Counted from the first letter of the stretch, positions 27,845 to 39,137 are shown. The stretch: 50,645 bases of DNA from Rickettsia sp. (GCA_015657545.1 JADHZC010000005.1:1-50645), one strand, 5' to 3'. Made by a program: numbers and translations. Notes: generated by a model from the letters alone, not told the origin.

Positions 27845-28816
27845 TTATCCAGCAAACAAATCTTGCACATAATACTTAACATCTTCAGAAGAATTGGATT
27901 GATTGATTTTAGCTCTAAAATGACTAGAATTTTTGATTCCATTGCTATACCATCCAAGATGTTTTCTTGCTATTTTCAAACCGGATTCTACTCCATAATA
28001 CTCAATCATATGGTCATAATGTTCTAGAATAATCTGCATTTGTTTTTCTTTGTTTGGAGGCGAATTTTCAATACCATGATTCAAAAAATCAGACAATTGC
28101 TTAAAAAGCCATGGTTTACCATAACATCCTCTACCAACCATTATTCCATCAGCACAAGATAACTCTAAAGCTTGTTTTGCTGTTACAAAACTCTTAATAT
28201 CTCCATTAATGATAACAGGTATTTTAACAGATTTTTTTATATCAGACACAAAACTCCAATCAACATTACCACTAAAGAATTGAGACCTAGTTCTTGCATG
28301 TATAGTTATCATTTGAATACCAGAATTTTCTGCTATTTTTGATAATTTTAATGCATTTTTATTATTTTCATCCCATCCAAGTCTCATTTTAACAGTTACA
28401 GGTATTTTAACTGATCTAACCGTAAGTTCAAATATTTTTTGAGCAAGTTTTTCATCTTTCATTAATGCAGAACCAGAATATCCATTAACTACTTTTTTAG
28501 CAGGACAACCAAAATTTAAATCTATAATACTAGCTCCCATATCTTCATTCATTTTAGCTGCCAACGCTATAACTTCAGCTTCACAACCAGCAAGCTGTAT
28601 TGAAGAAAATTTATCATGCGAATCTATCTTAGAACGCCTTATAGCATCAAGAGCATTATTGATCATAGCTCTACTGGCTATCATTTCAGAAACTACAAGC
28701 CCTACTCCTCCACATTTTTTCACTAATTGACGATAAGGAAAATCAGTTATTCCAGACATAGGAGCTAAGATAATATTATTAGATAGCTCTAAAGATCCAA
28801 TTTTTATTTTTTTCAT
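27845..28816 (-). CDS. dusB: tRNA-dihydrouridine synthase B
   Basis: 323 residues. Dus enzymes reduce uridines in the tRNA D-loop with FMN and NADPH. The TIM barrel begins NNIILAPMSGITDFPYRQL. The catalytic Cys104 lies in NFGCPAKKVVNGYSGSALMKD. FMN-phosphate contacts are seen in IPVIINGDIKS and DGIMVGRGCYGKPWLF. The C-terminal helical tRNA-binding domain follows. In many alphaproteobacteria dusB precedes ntrBC; here neither neighbour is a regulator gene. Confidence 0.95.
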   Translation of the reverse strand: MKKIKIGSLELSNNIILAPMSGITDFPYRQLVKKCGGVGLVVSEMIASRAMINNALDAIRRSKIDSHDKFSSIQLAGCEAEVIALAAKMNEDMGASIIDLNFGCPAKKVVNGYSGSALMKDEKLAQKIFELTVRSVKIPVTVKMRLGWDENNKNALKLSKIAENSGIQMITIHARTRSQFFSGNVDWSFVSDIKKSVKIPVIINGDIKSFVTAKQALELSCADGIMVGRGCYGKPWLFKQLSDFLNHGIENSPPNKEKQMQIILEHYDHMIEYYGVESGLKIARKHLGWYSNGIKNSSHFRAKINQSNSSEDVKYYVQDLFAG

Positions 28817-29082
28817 TATTTATTGTCTGTTATATAAATTGAATAGAAATTTTCTACTTTAATTGCAATATTGCAAAATAAGCTACTATCTTGAATAATC
28901 AATCAAAATTGTAACAAATTAAATCTAACATATATTTTTTGTATAATCATCAATTGCAACAAGTAAAATGATAACTCCAAGCTTGCTTAAAAAACAATAA
29001 AATTACGCAAAAAAACATCTAGAATTATCTATGAATTAGAGATTTTCATAAAATATTTATATTCTCTCACATTAAAATATGA
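28817..29082. other. Gene-free DNA left of the transposase remnant
   Basis: A/T-rich sequence between the dusB start and the TnpA remnant. Apart from the palindrome at 28863-28876 nothing stands out. It probably contains the dusB promoter and the left part of the former insertion element. Confidence 0.3.
28863..28876. promoter_or_regulatory. Perfect 14-bp palindrome upstream of dusB
   Basis: TTGCAATATTGCAA is its own reverse complement and begins 46 bp upstream of the dusB start codon. It has the size and symmetry of a dimeric regulator site. No regulator can be named. Confidence 0.3.
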
Positions 29083-29442
29083 AAATGCTTCTTTAATAAA
29101 CTACATATTCATTTAGTTTTTGTAACTAAATATAGAAGAACTATGTTTACTAATCGGTATTGAGCTTAAAATATTATTTTCACTAATGATAGGCAAAAAA
29201 TCAGATACTAATTAATAATCGAATTTAATGGAGAAAAAGATTCTGTGCATTTATTAATCAAATATTCTCCAAATATCGCAATATTTTTACATAACATAAT
29301 TAAAAGAAGTCTCTAGTAAAATTAAAAATTTTCTTCGATCAAGCTAAAATTTAAAAATAGAATTTTGTAAAGTCTGAGATATGTTGTTGTAAACTGTAGC
29401 GGATCTCCTATTAACATATTAAAAATATATATTCAAAAATAA
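29083..29442 (+). pseudogene. Decayed IS200/IS605-family transposase (TnpA, Y1)
   Basis: One plus frame keeps most of a TnpA protein with several in-frame stops (TGA at 29161; TAA at 29167 and 29209; TAG at 29314 and more). From 29104 it reads HIHLVFVTKYRR, the family's N-terminal signature. From 29218 it reads IEFNGEKDSVHLLIKYSPNIA, matching the HUH-motif region, with the first His replaced by Ser (29242). A one-base-shifted piece (29309-29344) reads VSSKIKNFLRSS, as in the VSSRLIRK region. From 29371 it reads SLRYVVVNCSGSPINILKIYIQK, the C-terminal block with the catalytic Tyr (29428). It is clearly inactive. I could not identify element ends or a tnpB. Confidence 0.85.
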
Positions 29443-29766
29443 AATAAACCTCTCCAAAGCAGCTTTTTCTTGTATAAATAATGAAATTTACAACCGCCAC
29501 CTCATCGATAACTAATATATTTTTTGCTACATTTACACTAGCATCTTCTTTATATCAACATTTTATACATATAAATTTTTTCTTTCTTATTTGCTTTCTA
29601 TATATTAGTACATCTCTACATCTTTGAAATATGAACTAGAATTGAATGTTAGAAAAAAATCTTTTAATAAACATTTCCGGTCTTTGCTTCTAATCAATAA
29701 AAGTAAAATCTTATAACCTAACATGTATTTTTGTTAAATTATCAAAAAGCTAATATAAAAACTATT
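29443..29766. other. Gene-free DNA right of the transposase remnant
   Basis: This runs between the TnpA remnant and the sucB stop. It includes a 48-codon plus-strand frame (see separate entry). No terminator with a clear GC stem is visible downstream of sucB. Confidence 0.3.
29481..29627 (+). CDS. Possible small hydrophobic protein
   Basis: A 48-residue frame from ATG to TGA. The N-terminus is Thr/Ser-rich, then two hydrophobic aromatic stretches (around residues 13-24 and 29-43) could form one or two membrane helices. There is no Shine-Dalgarno sequence and no recognised family, and it lies just downstream of a transposase fossil. It is more likely a chance frame or a scrap than an expressed gene. 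Confidence 0.2.
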   Translation: MKFTTATSSITNIFFATFTLASSLYQHFIHINFFFLICFLYISTSLHL

Positions 29767-30999
29767 TTATAAGTTCAATAAAAGTTTTTCAGGATTTTCA
29801 ATTAAATTTTTAATTTTTACTAAAAAACCTACTGCATCTTTTCCATCAATAATTCTATGATCATAAGAAAGAGCGACATACATCATAGGTCTTATTTCTA
29901 TCTTATTATCAATCACCACAGGTCTTTTTTGAATATTATGCATACCAAGTATAGCCGTTTGAGGAGGATTAATTATCGGAGTAGATAAAAGAGAGCCATA
30001 TATACCACCATTAGTAATAGAAAAACTTCCATTTTGAAAATCAGACATAGCCAATTTACCAGATCTAGCTTTAGTTGCAAGATCTAATATTTTTTGTTCT
30101 AATTCTGCAAAAGACAATTTATCAGCATCTTTAATAACAGGTACAACAAGCCCATTTTCAGTGCCCACAGCAACAGCTATATTATAATATTTTTTATATA
30201 TAATATAATCTTCTCTTATCTCAGCATTTGTGGATCCTATTTGCTTTAAAGCTTCAACAGAAGCTTTAATAAAAAAAGACATAAAGCCAAGCTTAACAGA
30301 ATGTTTTTTCTGGAATTCATCTTTATATTCCTTTCTTAACTCAGAAATATTATGCATGTCTATTTCATTAAAAGTAGAAAGTATTGCAGCTGTATTTTGA
30401 GATTCTTTTAATCTTCTAGCAATAGTTTTTCTTAAAGAAGAAAGTTTAACATATTCTACCCGTGAATCTTTTGACTCTAAAGAATGATTGTCAGATTTTG
30501 GTAAAATATCTTGGTTTTGATTTTTATTTTCTAAAAATTTCATTACATCAATTTTAGATATCCTACCATCTTTACCGGAAGGATTTTGAACCGCTTTAGG
30601 ATCTATGTTATTTTGATTCAAAATCTGTCTAACATTTGGACCAGGATCTTTAAATTTTTCATTATCTAAATTAGAAAAATCTTGCTGCTTAGAATTAGCA
30701 TTACTTAATTTTACAGAATTTCTATCTAAAATTTGTTTACTAGATTCTGTTACAATATTAGAATTTTCTGTAATTTCTCCAACTATCTCCCCTACTTCCA
30801 CAGATTCTTGTTCATTTTTCATAATTTTCTTAACAACGCCATCTGAAGGGGAGTTAACTTCAAGAGTAATTTTTTCTGTTTCTAATTCTAAAAGAAGTTC
30901 ATCCTTAGAGATTTGTTCTCCTTCTTTTTTATACCATTTAGCTATAATAGCTTCAGAAATGGATTCTCCTAAATTAGGTATTTTTATTTGATTTAGCAT
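29767..30999 (-). CDS. sucB: 2-oxoglutarate dehydrogenase E2, dihydrolipoyl succinyltransferase
   Basis: 410 residues. E2 transfers the succinyl group from E1 to CoA in the TCA cycle. An N-terminal lipoyl domain carries Lys43 in [12 protein letters not shown] Ser/Asn-rich linker leads to the E3/E1-binding domain near 112-152 ([18 protein letters not shown]). The C-terminal catalytic domain has [16 protein letters not shown] with His381 and Asp385. It follows sucA after 17 bp, so the two are one operon. E3 is not in the window. Confidence 0.96.
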   Translation of the reverse strand: MLNQIKIPNLGESISEAIIAKWYKKEGEQISKDELLLELETEKITLEVNSPSDGVVKKIMKNEQESVEVGEIVGEITENSNIVTESSKQILDRNSVKLSNANSKQQDFSNLDNEKFKDPGPNVRQILNQNNIDPKAVQNPSGKDGRISKIDVMKFLENKNQNQDILPKSDNHSLESKDSRVEYVKLSSLRKTIARRLKESQNTAAILSTFNEIDMHNISELRKEYKDEFQKKHSVKLGFMSFFIKASVEALKQIGSTNAEIREDYIIYKKYYNIAVAVGTENGLVVPVIKDADKLSFAELEQKILDLATKARSGKLAMSDFQNGSFSITNGGIYGSLLSTPIINPPQTAILGMHNIQKRPVVIDNKIEIRPMMYVALSYDHRIIDGKDAVGFLVKIKNLIENPEKLLLNL

Positions 31000-31016
31000 A
31001 AACTCAGAGATATTTT

Positions 31017-33815
31017 TTATAAATTGGTAAATAATTGATCTAAAATTTCTTCTTGCTCTATATTATGTATATTGAAATAACCAGAAGCAGGAGAGGCAGA
31101 TTCCTTCCTTCCTATATATTTTATTCTATTTTTAAATTTCAATTTGTCTAATAAAAAAGCAAATCTCGTCTGTATAAAAGTCCAACAACCCATATTTTTA
31201 GGTTCTTCTTGAACCCAAATAAGATTAATATTAGAAGAATAAGAAATCAAAATCTTAGATATAGCAACTTCATCCAAAGGATAAATCTGTTCTATCCTTA
31301 TTATAGCAAAATTTTGAGAATTTTTTCCTATTTTTTTTAGAATATCATAATATATCTTTCCGCTACAAAACACTAAACTATTAATATCTGATTGATTTTT
31401 TGCAAATCTTTTTTCTATTATAGTCAAAAATTTACTATTCCCAGATATTTCGTCTATAGACGAAAAGCTAACTTTATTTCTCAATAAAGACTTAGGAGTA
31501 ATCAAAATCAAAGGTTTTTTATTAACTCTCTTTACTTGCAATCTTAATATATGAAAAAAATTGGCAGTTATAGTAGGATAAATAATTTGTATATTATTTT
31601 GAGCTGCTAAAGTTAAAAATCTTTCTATTCTAGCAGAGCTATGCTCAGGGCCCTGACCTTCAAATCCATGTGGAAGATAAATAACAAGACCACTAATATT
31701 CAACCATTTTTGCTCTGAAGATGATATAAATTGATCAAAAATAATTTGTGCTCCATTAAAAAAATCTCCAAATTGAGCTTCCCAAATAGTTAAATTTTGG
31801 TGATTAAACAAAGAATAACCAAATTCAAATCCAAGTGCAGCATATTCAGATAAATTACTATTATATATAGAAAAATTCCCTTGTTTAGAATCTAAATTTT
31901 GTAATGTTATAAATTTTTTTTCAGTAACACAATCAGATAATGCTGCATGTCTATGAGCAAAAGTACCTCTTTCTGTATCTTGCCCTACCATGCGTATATT
32001 ACTATCTTCTAAAAGAAGCGATCCTAAAGAAAAATATTCCGCTATAGCCCAATCAAAAATATTTTTACCTAATAATTCATGCTTTTTAGCAAATAAAGTT
32101 TTTAATTTAGGATGTAAGTTAAAATCTGCTGGAATATAAGAAATTTTCTCTGATAAGCTTTTTATTTGCTTAAAAGAGATTCCTGTAGAAATAATATTTA
32201 ATTCTCTATTATAATTATCAAAATTAGCTATATCTTGGGATATTTTTTTTCCAAAAATTTCTGATAATTTCTGTTTATGATTTATATTATCAAATTCTAT
32301 ATCTAAATTTTTGTTAATCTCAGAACTAGCCTCTCCATAATAATTTTCATTTAAAACATTTTCTTTAATAAGTTGTTGATTGTAAATTAAAGATACATCA
32401 AGCTTATTTTGAATTTTCTGATACATTAAATACTGAGTGTAACTAGGATCATCACCTTCATTATGTCCATATGTTCTATAACAAATAATATCTATAATAA
32501 TATCAGATTGAAATTTAGATTTATATGAACAAGCAAATTCTACAGCTAACACCACAGATTCAACAGACTCCCCATTAACATGAAGAACCGGGATATCATT
32601 AGATTTAGCTACATTTGAACAATATTTTCCTGATAAAATTTCATTTGGAGTTGTGGTATATCCAATTTGATTATTAATAATAATATGAATAACACCCCCT
32701 ACATCATATTGTTTTAATTTTGAGCTCATAATCATCTCATAAATAACACCTTGGCCTGCAAAAGATGCATCTCCATGAATTAATATACCGGATATTTTAT
32801 ATTTTTCATCTATTGGTAATTTATCTTGTAAAGCCCTAATTTGTCCACATACTACTGGATTTATAGCTTCAAGATGAGAAGGATTAGATGCTAAATATAA
32901 ATCTATTTTCTTACCGTTAATCTCTTTTTGATTAGAAAATCCTATATGATATTTAACATCTCCACAAATATCTATATCTTGTATTATTTCTGCTCCCTTA
33001 ACAAATTCAGAAAATATGTCTCTTTTCCTTTTTTCTAAAATATGAGCAAGAGTAGATAATCTACCTCTATGAGCCATAGCTATCAAAAATGACTCACTTC
33101 CTTTATTTGCAAGATTTTTTATTATCTGATCTATTGCTAATATAGCAGTTTCTCCTCCTTCTATAGAAAATCTCTTTGCTGCTGGAAATTTTTTATGGAT
33201 ATATTGCTCAAAATTTTTTACTTCCAAACATTTTTTTAAATATTCCTTTTTTTCTAGATTTGTTTTAGAAAAATTTAATACAGCATTTTCAAAATTTTCA
33301 TATAACCATTTTTGCTGATCTATATCAGATATATAAGAAAATTCTACAACTATTTCAGAAAAATATATTTTTTTCAATTTAAATATAAAATCTTTAAAGG
33401 AAACAGATTGTTGCAAAAAATCTGTTCTTATCTCTAACATATTAGGATTTATATTTAATAATTTCAAAATTTCTAGATTAGATGGATTAACCTTTTTCTC
33501 TTCTAATGGATTAATATTAGAAAATTCTTTACTAAAATTACGAAAATAACCTAAAATATCTTTTTTGTAATCTAATATTGATTTAGACTCAATAGAATTT
33601 TTCTGAAAAGCTACTGAAAGAGAATTTTCTTTTACATAATTTTTCAAAATGATTCTAGATGTTGTTTTTACAGAATCTTCTTTGTCTAAAAATTGCTGAA
33701 AAAATTTTTGCCAACTAGCATCAACAGAATTTTTATCTTCAAGATATTGATCTAATAATTCTTCTAAAAAAACAGAATTAGAAATAAAAAACAATTCATC
33801 TAAATTTCTTTCCAT
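31017..33815 (-). CDS. sucA: 2-oxoglutarate dehydrogenase E1 component
   Basis: 932 residues, near the normal length. E1 decarboxylates 2-oxoglutarate using thiamine diphosphate. The N-terminal [27 protein letters not shown] is the E1o signature. The ThDP region includes [16 protein letters not shown] and [14 protein letters not shown]. The pyrimidine domain has [13 protein letters not shown] and [21 protein letters not shown], and the end has [17 protein letters not shown] sequence. It precedes sucB by 17 bp. Confidence 0.97.
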   Translation of the reverse strand: MERNLDELFFISNSVFLEELLDQYLEDKNSVDASWQKFFQQFLDKEDSVKTTSRIILKNYVKENSLSVAFQKNSIESKSILDYKKDILGYFRNFSKEFSNINPLEEKKVNPSNLEILKLLNINPNMLEIRTDFLQQSVSFKDFIFKLKKIYFSEIVVEFSYISDIDQQKWLYENFENAVLNFSKTNLEKKEYLKKCLEVKNFEQYIHKKFPAAKRFSIEGGETAILAIDQIIKNLANKGSESFLIAMAHRGRLSTLAHILEKRKRDIFSEFVKGAEIIQDIDICGDVKYHIGFSNQKEINGKKIDLYLASNPSHLEAINPVVCGQIRALQDKLPIDEKYKISGILIHGDASFAGQGVIYEMIMSSKLKQYDVGGVIHIIINNQIGYTTTPNEILSGKYCSNVAKSNDIPVLHVNGESVESVVLAVEFACSYKSKFQSDIIIDIICYRTYGHNEGDDPSYTQYLMYQKIQNKLDVSLIYNQQLIKENVLNENYYGEASSEINKNLDIEFDNINHKQKLSEIFGKKISQDIANFDNYNRELNIISTGISFKQIKSLSEKISYIPADFNLHPKLKTLFAKKHELLGKNIFDWAIAEYFSLGSLLLEDSNIRMVGQDTERGTFAHRHAALSDCVTEKKFITLQNLDSKQGNFSIYNSNLSEYAALGFEFGYSLFNHQNLTIWEAQFGDFFNGAQIIFDQFISSSEQKWLNISGLVIYLPHGFEGQGPEHSSARIERFLTLAAQNNIQIIYPTITANFFHILRLQVKRVNKKPLILITPKSLLRNKVSFSSIDEISGNSKFLTIIEKRFAKNQSDINSLVFCSGKIYYDILKKIGKNSQNFAIIRIEQIYPLDEVAISKILISYSSNINLIWVQEEPKNMGCWTFIQTRFAFLLDKLKFKNRIKYIGRKESASPASGYFNIHNIEQEEILDQLFTNL

Positions 33816-33854
33816 CTGAACCCAATTACCTAATTAAGAAATAAATTACATAAA

Positions 33855-33883
33855 TGTATATATTATATATAATCAATTCTCAA
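33855..33883 (-). promoter_or_regulatory. Putative promoter of sucA-sucB
   Basis: On the minus strand TTGAGA (33878-33883) and TATACA (33855-33860) are 17 bp apart, ending 39 bp before the sucA start. The 80-bp gap after the upstream gene gives room for it. The -10 matches only four of six. Confidence 0.3.
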
Positions 33884-33895
33884 TATTTTATACAG

Positions 33896-34372
33896 TTAAG
33901 AAATTGAAATATCATCAATTATTAAAATATCTATGTCTTTAATCTGATTTAAAAATACTTCATTAATTTCTTCTTGAAATTCTATATCTTCTCCAGGAGT
34001 TAGAAAAAAATTCTTTTTCAAAAATTTTTCTCCTAATAATTTATTGTCTATTCCAAAGAATCGAATTTTGAGGTCTCTAAAAGATATTTCATGCTGAGAA
34101 AAATTAATCATATGATATTTTATAATTTTTTTACCATTTTCTGTAAGAAAATTGACATTTTCTATTCTAACGGGATATTTTTGATTATAAATTTTAGAAT
34201 GTTTTACATAAAAAAAAACACTAAATAAAATAAATAATATACTTAAAATAATGCTAATTGTTAATAAGATTTTTTTAGAAGAAAAATTTTTAGAAATTTT
34301 TATTTGATTAGGATCTATTATTTCTATATATGATTCAATATTTTCATATTCTTTTGCAAAAATTTTGGTCAT
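33896..34372 (-). CDS. Single-pass membrane protein of unknown function (DUF3426-like)
   Basis: 158 residues: a cytoplasmic N-terminus of about 30 residues, one strong membrane helix (about 32-54) and an outside domain of about 100 residues. That domain alternates beta-strand-like segments and has the pattern NVNFLTENGKKIIKYHMINFSQHEISFRDLKIRFF then LTPGEDIEFQEEI. This resembles the FxLyD/DUF3426 type of extracytoplasmic beta domain, but the N-terminal CxxC zinc ribbon of DUF3426 proteins is missing. It is upstream of sucA on the same strand and divergent from dapD. Function unknown. Confidence 0.5.
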   Translation of the reverse strand: MTKIFAKEYENIESYIEIIDPNQIKISKNFSSKKILLTISIILSILFILFSVFFYVKHSKIYNQKYPVRIENVNFLTENGKKIIKYHMINFSQHEISFRDLKIRFFGIDNKLLGEKFLKKNFFLTPGEDIEFQEEINEVFLNQIKDIDILIIDDISIS

Positions 34373-34553
34373 AATTTACTAAGGTAAACTTAATATTGTT
34401 TATATAAGAAAAAATATGTAATATAAAACAATATTCACTTGAACCATTTTATATTAAGTGAAAGTTACAAAATAAGTATTTTGTATTGTCATTATAAAAA
34501 TATCAATTTTTTATTAATTTAACTAATTGTAATTTCAGTATATTGTAATATAA

Positions 34554-35372
34554 ATGAATAAATATATTAATACCATTGAAGAAATTTGGAAAAATTTTGA
34601 TAAAAATTTTGAATATTATAAAAAAAAATTCTTCCCTCTACTGCAAGAAATAATAGAGAAATTAGATAAAGGAGAATTAACTATTTGTTACCAAGAAGAT
34701 GGGAGTTGGAAAATTAACCATTGGCTTAAAAAGTCAATAATTTTATACATAAGATTTGCATCTAATAATATCTACCACAATGGTTGCTTTAATTGGTATG
34801 ATAAGATAGAACAAAAATTTACAAAATATCAAATATTTGATTTTGAAACTAATAAAATTAGAGTAGTACCAGGAGCTATAATAAGAAAATCTGCCTTTAT
34901 AGGAAAAAATACAGTGATAATGCCGTCTTTTATTAATTTGGGAGCTCATATAGGATCTGGAACTCTTATTGATACTTGGGCAAGCATAGGATCTTGTGCT
35001 CATATTGGCAATAATTGTCATATCTCTGCTGGATCTGGAATAGGAGGAGTATTGGAACCTATACAAAATTCTCCTGTCATAATAGAGGATGATTGTTTCA
35101 TAGGTGCAAGATCTGAAATAGTAGAAGCTGTTATAGTTGGAAAAGGATCTGTGCTTGGAATGGGAGTATTTCTATCAGCATCTACTAAAATTATATTTAG
35201 AGATTCTGGAAAAATTATCTATGGAAAAATTCCTCCATATTCAGTAGTAGTTCCAGGAGTAGCTCCTGCAAAGGATGCTAATACTGCATCTTTATATTGC
35301 GCAGTCATAATAAAAACCGTAGACGCAAACACTAGAAAGAAAGTACAAATCAATGAACTTTTAAGACATTAA
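34554..35372 (+). CDS. dapD: 2,3,4,5-tetrahydropyridine-2,6-dicarboxylate N-succinyltransferase
   Basis: 272 residues, full length. DapD succinylates tetrahydrodipicolinate with succinyl-CoA in the lysine/diaminopimelate pathway that supplies peptidoglycan. An N-terminal helical domain is followed by a left-handed beta-helix of hexapeptide repeats (about 105-230), with GAIIRKSAFIGKNTVIMPS, GTLIDTWASIGSCAHIG, HISAGSGIGGVLEP and VVPGVAP. The succinyl-CoA it needs could come from the adjacent 2-oxoglutarate dehydrogenase genes, though this neighbourhood may be fortuitous. No other dap gene is in the window. Confidence 0.96.
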   Translation: MNKYINTIEEIWKNFDKNFEYYKKKFFPLLQEIIEKLDKGELTICYQEDGSWKINHWLKKSIILYIRFASNNIYHNGCFNWYDKIEQKFTKYQIFDFETNKIRVVPGAIIRKSAFIGKNTVIMPSFINLGAHIGSGTLIDTWASIGSCAHIGNNCHISAGSGIGGVLEPIQNSPVIIEDDCFIGARSEIVEAVIVGKGSVLGMGVFLSASTKIIFRDSGKIIYGKIPPYSVVVPGVAPAKDANTASLYCAVIIKTVDANTRKKVQINELLRH

Positions 35373-35447
35373 AAACATTTGAATATCAACAAATTAAGAG
35401 GCTATTAAGAATATTTTTCATTCATTTTTCTATTTGAAATGTAAATA

Positions 35448-35475
35448 TTGGCAATAAAAAGATTTCGGCTATAAT
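35448..35475 (+). promoter_or_regulatory. Putative sigma-70 promoter of pccB-pccA
   Basis: TTGGCA (35448-35453), 16 bp, TATAAT (35470-35475): the best promoter match I found in the window (-35 five of six, -10 six of six). It is 81 bp upstream of the pccB start. Confidence 0.55.
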
Positions 35476-35556
35476 GTGTTTATAATTTTGTCTTTTTAGA
35501 TTAATAAAATTTAATTTTTTATTTAGTAAAAGAATTTTGAAAATTTAATTGGTAAC

Positions 35557-37107
35557 ATGCTAATGTATAATTTACATAAGAAGCAAAAATTTTTGGACTC
35601 CCAAAAAAATATAGCTAGGTTGGGAGGGGGAAGTAAAAAAATACAGAAACAACATGAACAACATAAACTAACTGCGAGAGAAAGACTTGAAATATTATTA
35701 GATCCCGATAGTTTTGAAGAATACGGAATTTTTGTAGAGCATCGATGCACATCCTTTAATATGCAAGAAAAAAAATTTTGGGGTGATGGAGTGATCACGG
35801 GTCAAGGTACAATCAACGGTAGATTGGTTTTTGTATATAGCCAAGACTTTACAGTATTAGGTGGATCCTTAGGAGAATATCATGCAAAAAAAATCTGCTC
35901 TTTAATAGAAAAAGCCTTGAAAGCAAGAGCTCCTATAATAGGAATTAATGATTCTGGAGGAGCTAGAATTCAAGAGGGAATAGATTCACTTGCTGGATAT
36001 GGAGAAATATTTGACCTTAATGTGAAAGCTTCCGGAGTGATTCCACAAATCAGTTTAATCATGGGGCCTTGTGCTGGAGGAGCAGTTTATTCTCCTGCAT
36101 TAACAGATTTTATATTTATGACCAAAAAATCTTCCTATATGTTTGTTACTGGTCCTGAAGTAGTAAAATCCGTCACATCAGAGAATGTGACTAAAGAAGA
36201 TTTAGGCGGATATAAAGTACATACAGAATCTTCTGGGGTAGCTGATGCCGCTTTTAATAATGAAGTAGAATTATTATTAGAAATGAAAAGATTTTTTAAT
36301 TTTCTGCCACTTTCTAATAAACATACATTACCACATAGAAAAACTTATGACCCTGCTGACAGAATAATCATGTCATTAAACAATCTTATACCATTATCGA
36401 CTAGTAAGTCATATAATATGAAGGATGTAGTTTCTCAAATTTTAGATGAGCAAGAATTTTTTGAAATACAAGCTAATTTTGCTCAAAATATAATCATAGC
36501 ATTTGGTTATATGGAAGGAAGGCCTGTAGGAGTAGTAGCTAACCAACCATTACATTTAGCTGGTTGTTTAGATATTAATGCATCCAGAAAAGCAGCAAGA
36601 TTTATCAGATTTTGTGATGCATTCAATATACCAATCATAAGTTTGGTAGATGTACCAGGATTCCTTCCTGGTACTAAACAAGAATATAACGGAATAATAA
36701 AAGAAGGTGCAAAACTATTATACGCATATTCTGAAGCAACTGTTCCTAAAATTACAATTATAACACGAAAAGCTTATGGTGGTGCTTATATAGTCATGGG
36801 CTCTAAACATTTAAAGGGAGATTTAAATTATGCTTGGATTAATTCTGAGATTGCTGTAATGGGAGCAGAAGCTGCTTTTAATATAATATCTAAATCTGAT
36901 ACAGAACAAACTGAAGAAGAAAAATCTAAAAAAATAGAACAATATAAAGAAAAAATTTCTTCTCCTTTCGTTTCTGCTTCCAGAGGCTATTTAGATGACA
37001 TTATCAAGCCTCAAAATACTAGGTGGAAAATTTGTAAAGCATTAAGGTTTTTAGAAACTAAACATACAGAAACTATCTGGAAAAAACATGATAATTTACC
37101 TCTCTAA
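35557..37107 (+). CDS. pccB: Propionyl-CoA carboxylase, beta subunit
   Basis: 516 residues, normal length. The carboxyltransferase half moves CO2 from biotin to propionyl-CoA, giving methylmalonyl-CoA. Both crotonase-like halves are present: an N-terminal part with [30 protein letters not shown] and [47 protein letters not shown], and a C-terminal part with [27 protein letters not shown] and [14 protein letters not shown]. Met3 is an alternative start. It is followed by pccA after 17 bp. Confidence 0.95.
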   Translation: MLMYNLHKKQKFLDSQKNIARLGGGSKKIQKQHEQHKLTARERLEILLDPDSFEEYGIFVEHRCTSFNMQEKKFWGDGVITGQGTINGRLVFVYSQDFTVLGGSLGEYHAKKICSLIEKALKARAPIIGINDSGGARIQEGIDSLAGYGEIFDLNVKASGVIPQISLIMGPCAGGAVYSPALTDFIFMTKKSSYMFVTGPEVVKSVTSENVTKEDLGGYKVHTESSGVADAAFNNEVELLLEMKRFFNFLPLSNKHTLPHRKTYDPADRIIMSLNNLIPLSTSKSYNMKDVVSQILDEQEFFEIQANFAQNIIIAFGYMEGRPVGVVANQPLHLAGCLDINASRKAARFIRFCDAFNIPIISLVDVPGFLPGTKQEYNGIIKEGAKLLYAYSEATVPKITIITRKAYGGAYIVMGSKHLKGDLNYAWINSEIAVMGAEAAFNIISKSDTEQTEEEKSKKIEQYKEKISSPFVSASRGYLDDIIKPQNTRWKICKALRFLETKHTETIWKKHDNLPL

Positions 37108-37124
37108 TAAAAAAATAAAAAAAA

Positions 37125-39137
37125 ATGAAAAAAGAACCTTTGTTTGAAAAAATCTTAGTTGCTAATAGAGGAGAAATAGCTCTAAGAATAATGAAAACAC
37201 TAAAAAAAATGAATATAAAATCTGTAGCAGTTTACTCAGAAGCAGATTCTAATGCACAACATGTTCAATTCGCTGATGAAGCACACTACATAGGGAGTTC
37301 TTCAGCAAAATCTAGTTATCTTTCGATACAAAATATAATATATGCTATTAGAAAAAGTGGAGCTCAAGCTGTACATCCAGGATACGGATTTTTATCAGAA
37401 AATCCAAATTTTGCAAATGTTTTAAAAAGAGAAGGAGTAACACTTATAGGTCCAAGCGCTAACATCATTAAAAAAATGGGAGATAAGATTGAAGCTAAAA
37501 AAATAGCAATAGAAGCTGGAGTTACTACAGTACCTGGATACATAGGTAGCATTATCAATACTGATCAAGCATTAAAAATAGCAACTGATATAGGATTTCC
37601 TATCATGATAAAAGCAGCTGCTGGTGGAGGTGGAAGAGGAATGAGAGTTGTAAATAATGCTGAAGAGCTTATAAAAGCATATGATTCTGCTAGAATTGAG
37701 TCAGAAAATAATTTTCAAGACTCAAGAGTATTTATAGAAAAATATGTGAAATCACCAAGACATATAGAAATTCAGTTATTAGCAGATCAATACGGTAATT
37801 CTGTTTGTTTAGGTGAAAGAGAATGCTCTATACAAAGATATCATCAAAAAATTATAGAAGAAGCACCAAGTAGCTTTATAGATCCAGAAACTAGACAAAA
37901 AATTTATCGAGAAGTTATAAATCTATCAAATAAAGTACAATATTTTTCTGCAGGAACTGTAGAATTTATGGTAGATAAGAATAAAAATTATTATTTTCTT
38001 GAAATGAATACCAGATTACAAGTAGAGCATCCTGTAACAGAATTAATAACTGGTATTGATATAGTAGAAGAAATGGTAAAAATAGCTGCACATCAAAAAT
38101 TGTCTTTCAGTCAGCAAGACATTAAATTCAAAGGTTGGTCTATAGAATCAAGAATTTATGCTGAAGATCCTTCAAGAGGGTTTTTGCCGTCAAGTGGAAG
38201 AGTTTTTGTGTATCAAGAACCTCCTAAAAATTCTAAAGTAAGAATAGACAGCGCAATCGGTGCTGGAGACAATATAAGTATGTTTTATGATCCCATGATA
38301 GCAAAATTATGTTCTTATGGAGAAAATAGAGAAGAAGCTTTAAAAGTAATGAGTGAAGCATTAAGCATGTTCGTAATTAAAGGAATTGCTCATAATATTA
38401 GTTTTTTAGAAACAGTTATTAATCATCCAAGATTTATTTCTGGAGATATTAACACAGCATTTATAGAAGAAGAATATCCTGAAGGTTTTGTAGGAGCAGA
38501 AGTAACCTCAGAATTAACAGAAGTTTTTCTTGCAATATCAGTATATCTTCATATTTCAGAACAAAAAAGAATAGCTTCAATCTCTGATAAAATTGGTGAT
38601 CAAATTAGTAAAATAGGTACAAGATGGGTTATAACATTGTTAGAACAACAAATTCCTATAATAGTAAGAGAAAAGGAAATTAACAGTTATCAAATTAGAT
38701 CTCCTGTAATGAATAGAATTAATATCACAAGTGATTGGGTATTGGGTAATTCATTAATTAAAGCAATTATCAATGGTAAAGCAGCAAATGTAAAAATAGA
38801 AAATATATCTACAGGATATAAATTAACATATTCTGGACTAAGCGTTAAAACATTTGTAAGATCACCCAGAATTTCTGAATTAGAAGCCTTGATGCCTCCA
38901 GATTCATTAAATGAAGAAATAAACCAAAAATTTTTACTTTCTCCTCTTGCTGGCAAAATATCTTCAATTGAAGTAACTGAAGGAGAAGAAATTAAAATAG
39001 GGCAAAATCTTTTAGTAATAACAGCAATGAAAATGGACAATACAATTTTATCAGATAGAAATGCAGTAATATCAAAAATATCCATCAAAAAAAATCAAGA
39101 TATCGTGCAAGATCAGCTTTTAATAGAATTTAATTAA
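37125..39137 (+). CDS. pccA: Propionyl-CoA carboxylase, alpha (biotin) subunit
   Basis: 670 residues. The biotin carboxylase domain (about 8-450) has KILVANRGEIALRIM, the ATP-grasp loop KAAAGGGGRGMR, GERECSIQRYHQKIIEEAPS and EMNTRLQVEHPVTE. A middle linker domain binds the beta subunit. The C-terminal biotinyl domain carries the target Lys636 in AMKMDN. It forms the holoenzyme with pccB. Its stop codon overlaps the stop codon of the converging virB6 gene by four bases (TTAA palindrome at 39134-39137), so there is no terminator space. Confidence 0.95.
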   Translation: MKKEPLFEKILVANRGEIALRIMKTLKKMNIKSVAVYSEADSNAQHVQFADEAHYIGSSSAKSSYLSIQNIIYAIRKSGAQAVHPGYGFLSENPNFANVLKREGVTLIGPSANIIKKMGDKIEAKKIAIEAGVTTVPGYIGSIINTDQALKIATDIGFPIMIKAAAGGGGRGMRVVNNAEELIKAYDSARIESENNFQDSRVFIEKYVKSPRHIEIQLLADQYGNSVCLGERECSIQRYHQKIIEEAPSSFIDPETRQKIYREVINLSNKVQYFSAGTVEFMVDKNKNYYFLEMNTRLQVEHPVTELITGIDIVEEMVKIAAHQKLSFSQQDIKFKGWSIESRIYAEDPSRGFLPSSGRVFVYQEPPKNSKVRIDSAIGAGDNISMFYDPMIAKLCSYGENREEALKVMSEALSMFVIKGIAHNISFLETVINHPRFISGDINTAFIEEEYPEGFVGAEVTSELTEVFLAISVYLHISEQKRIASISDKIGDQISKIGTRWVITLLEQQIPIIVREKEINSYQIRSPVMNRINITSDWVLGNSLIKAIINGKAANVKIENISTGYKLTYSGLSVKTFVRSPRISELEALMPPDSLNEEINQKFLLSPLAGKISSIEVTEGEEIKIGQNLLVITAMKMDNTILSDRNAVISKISIKKNQDIVQDQLLIEFN

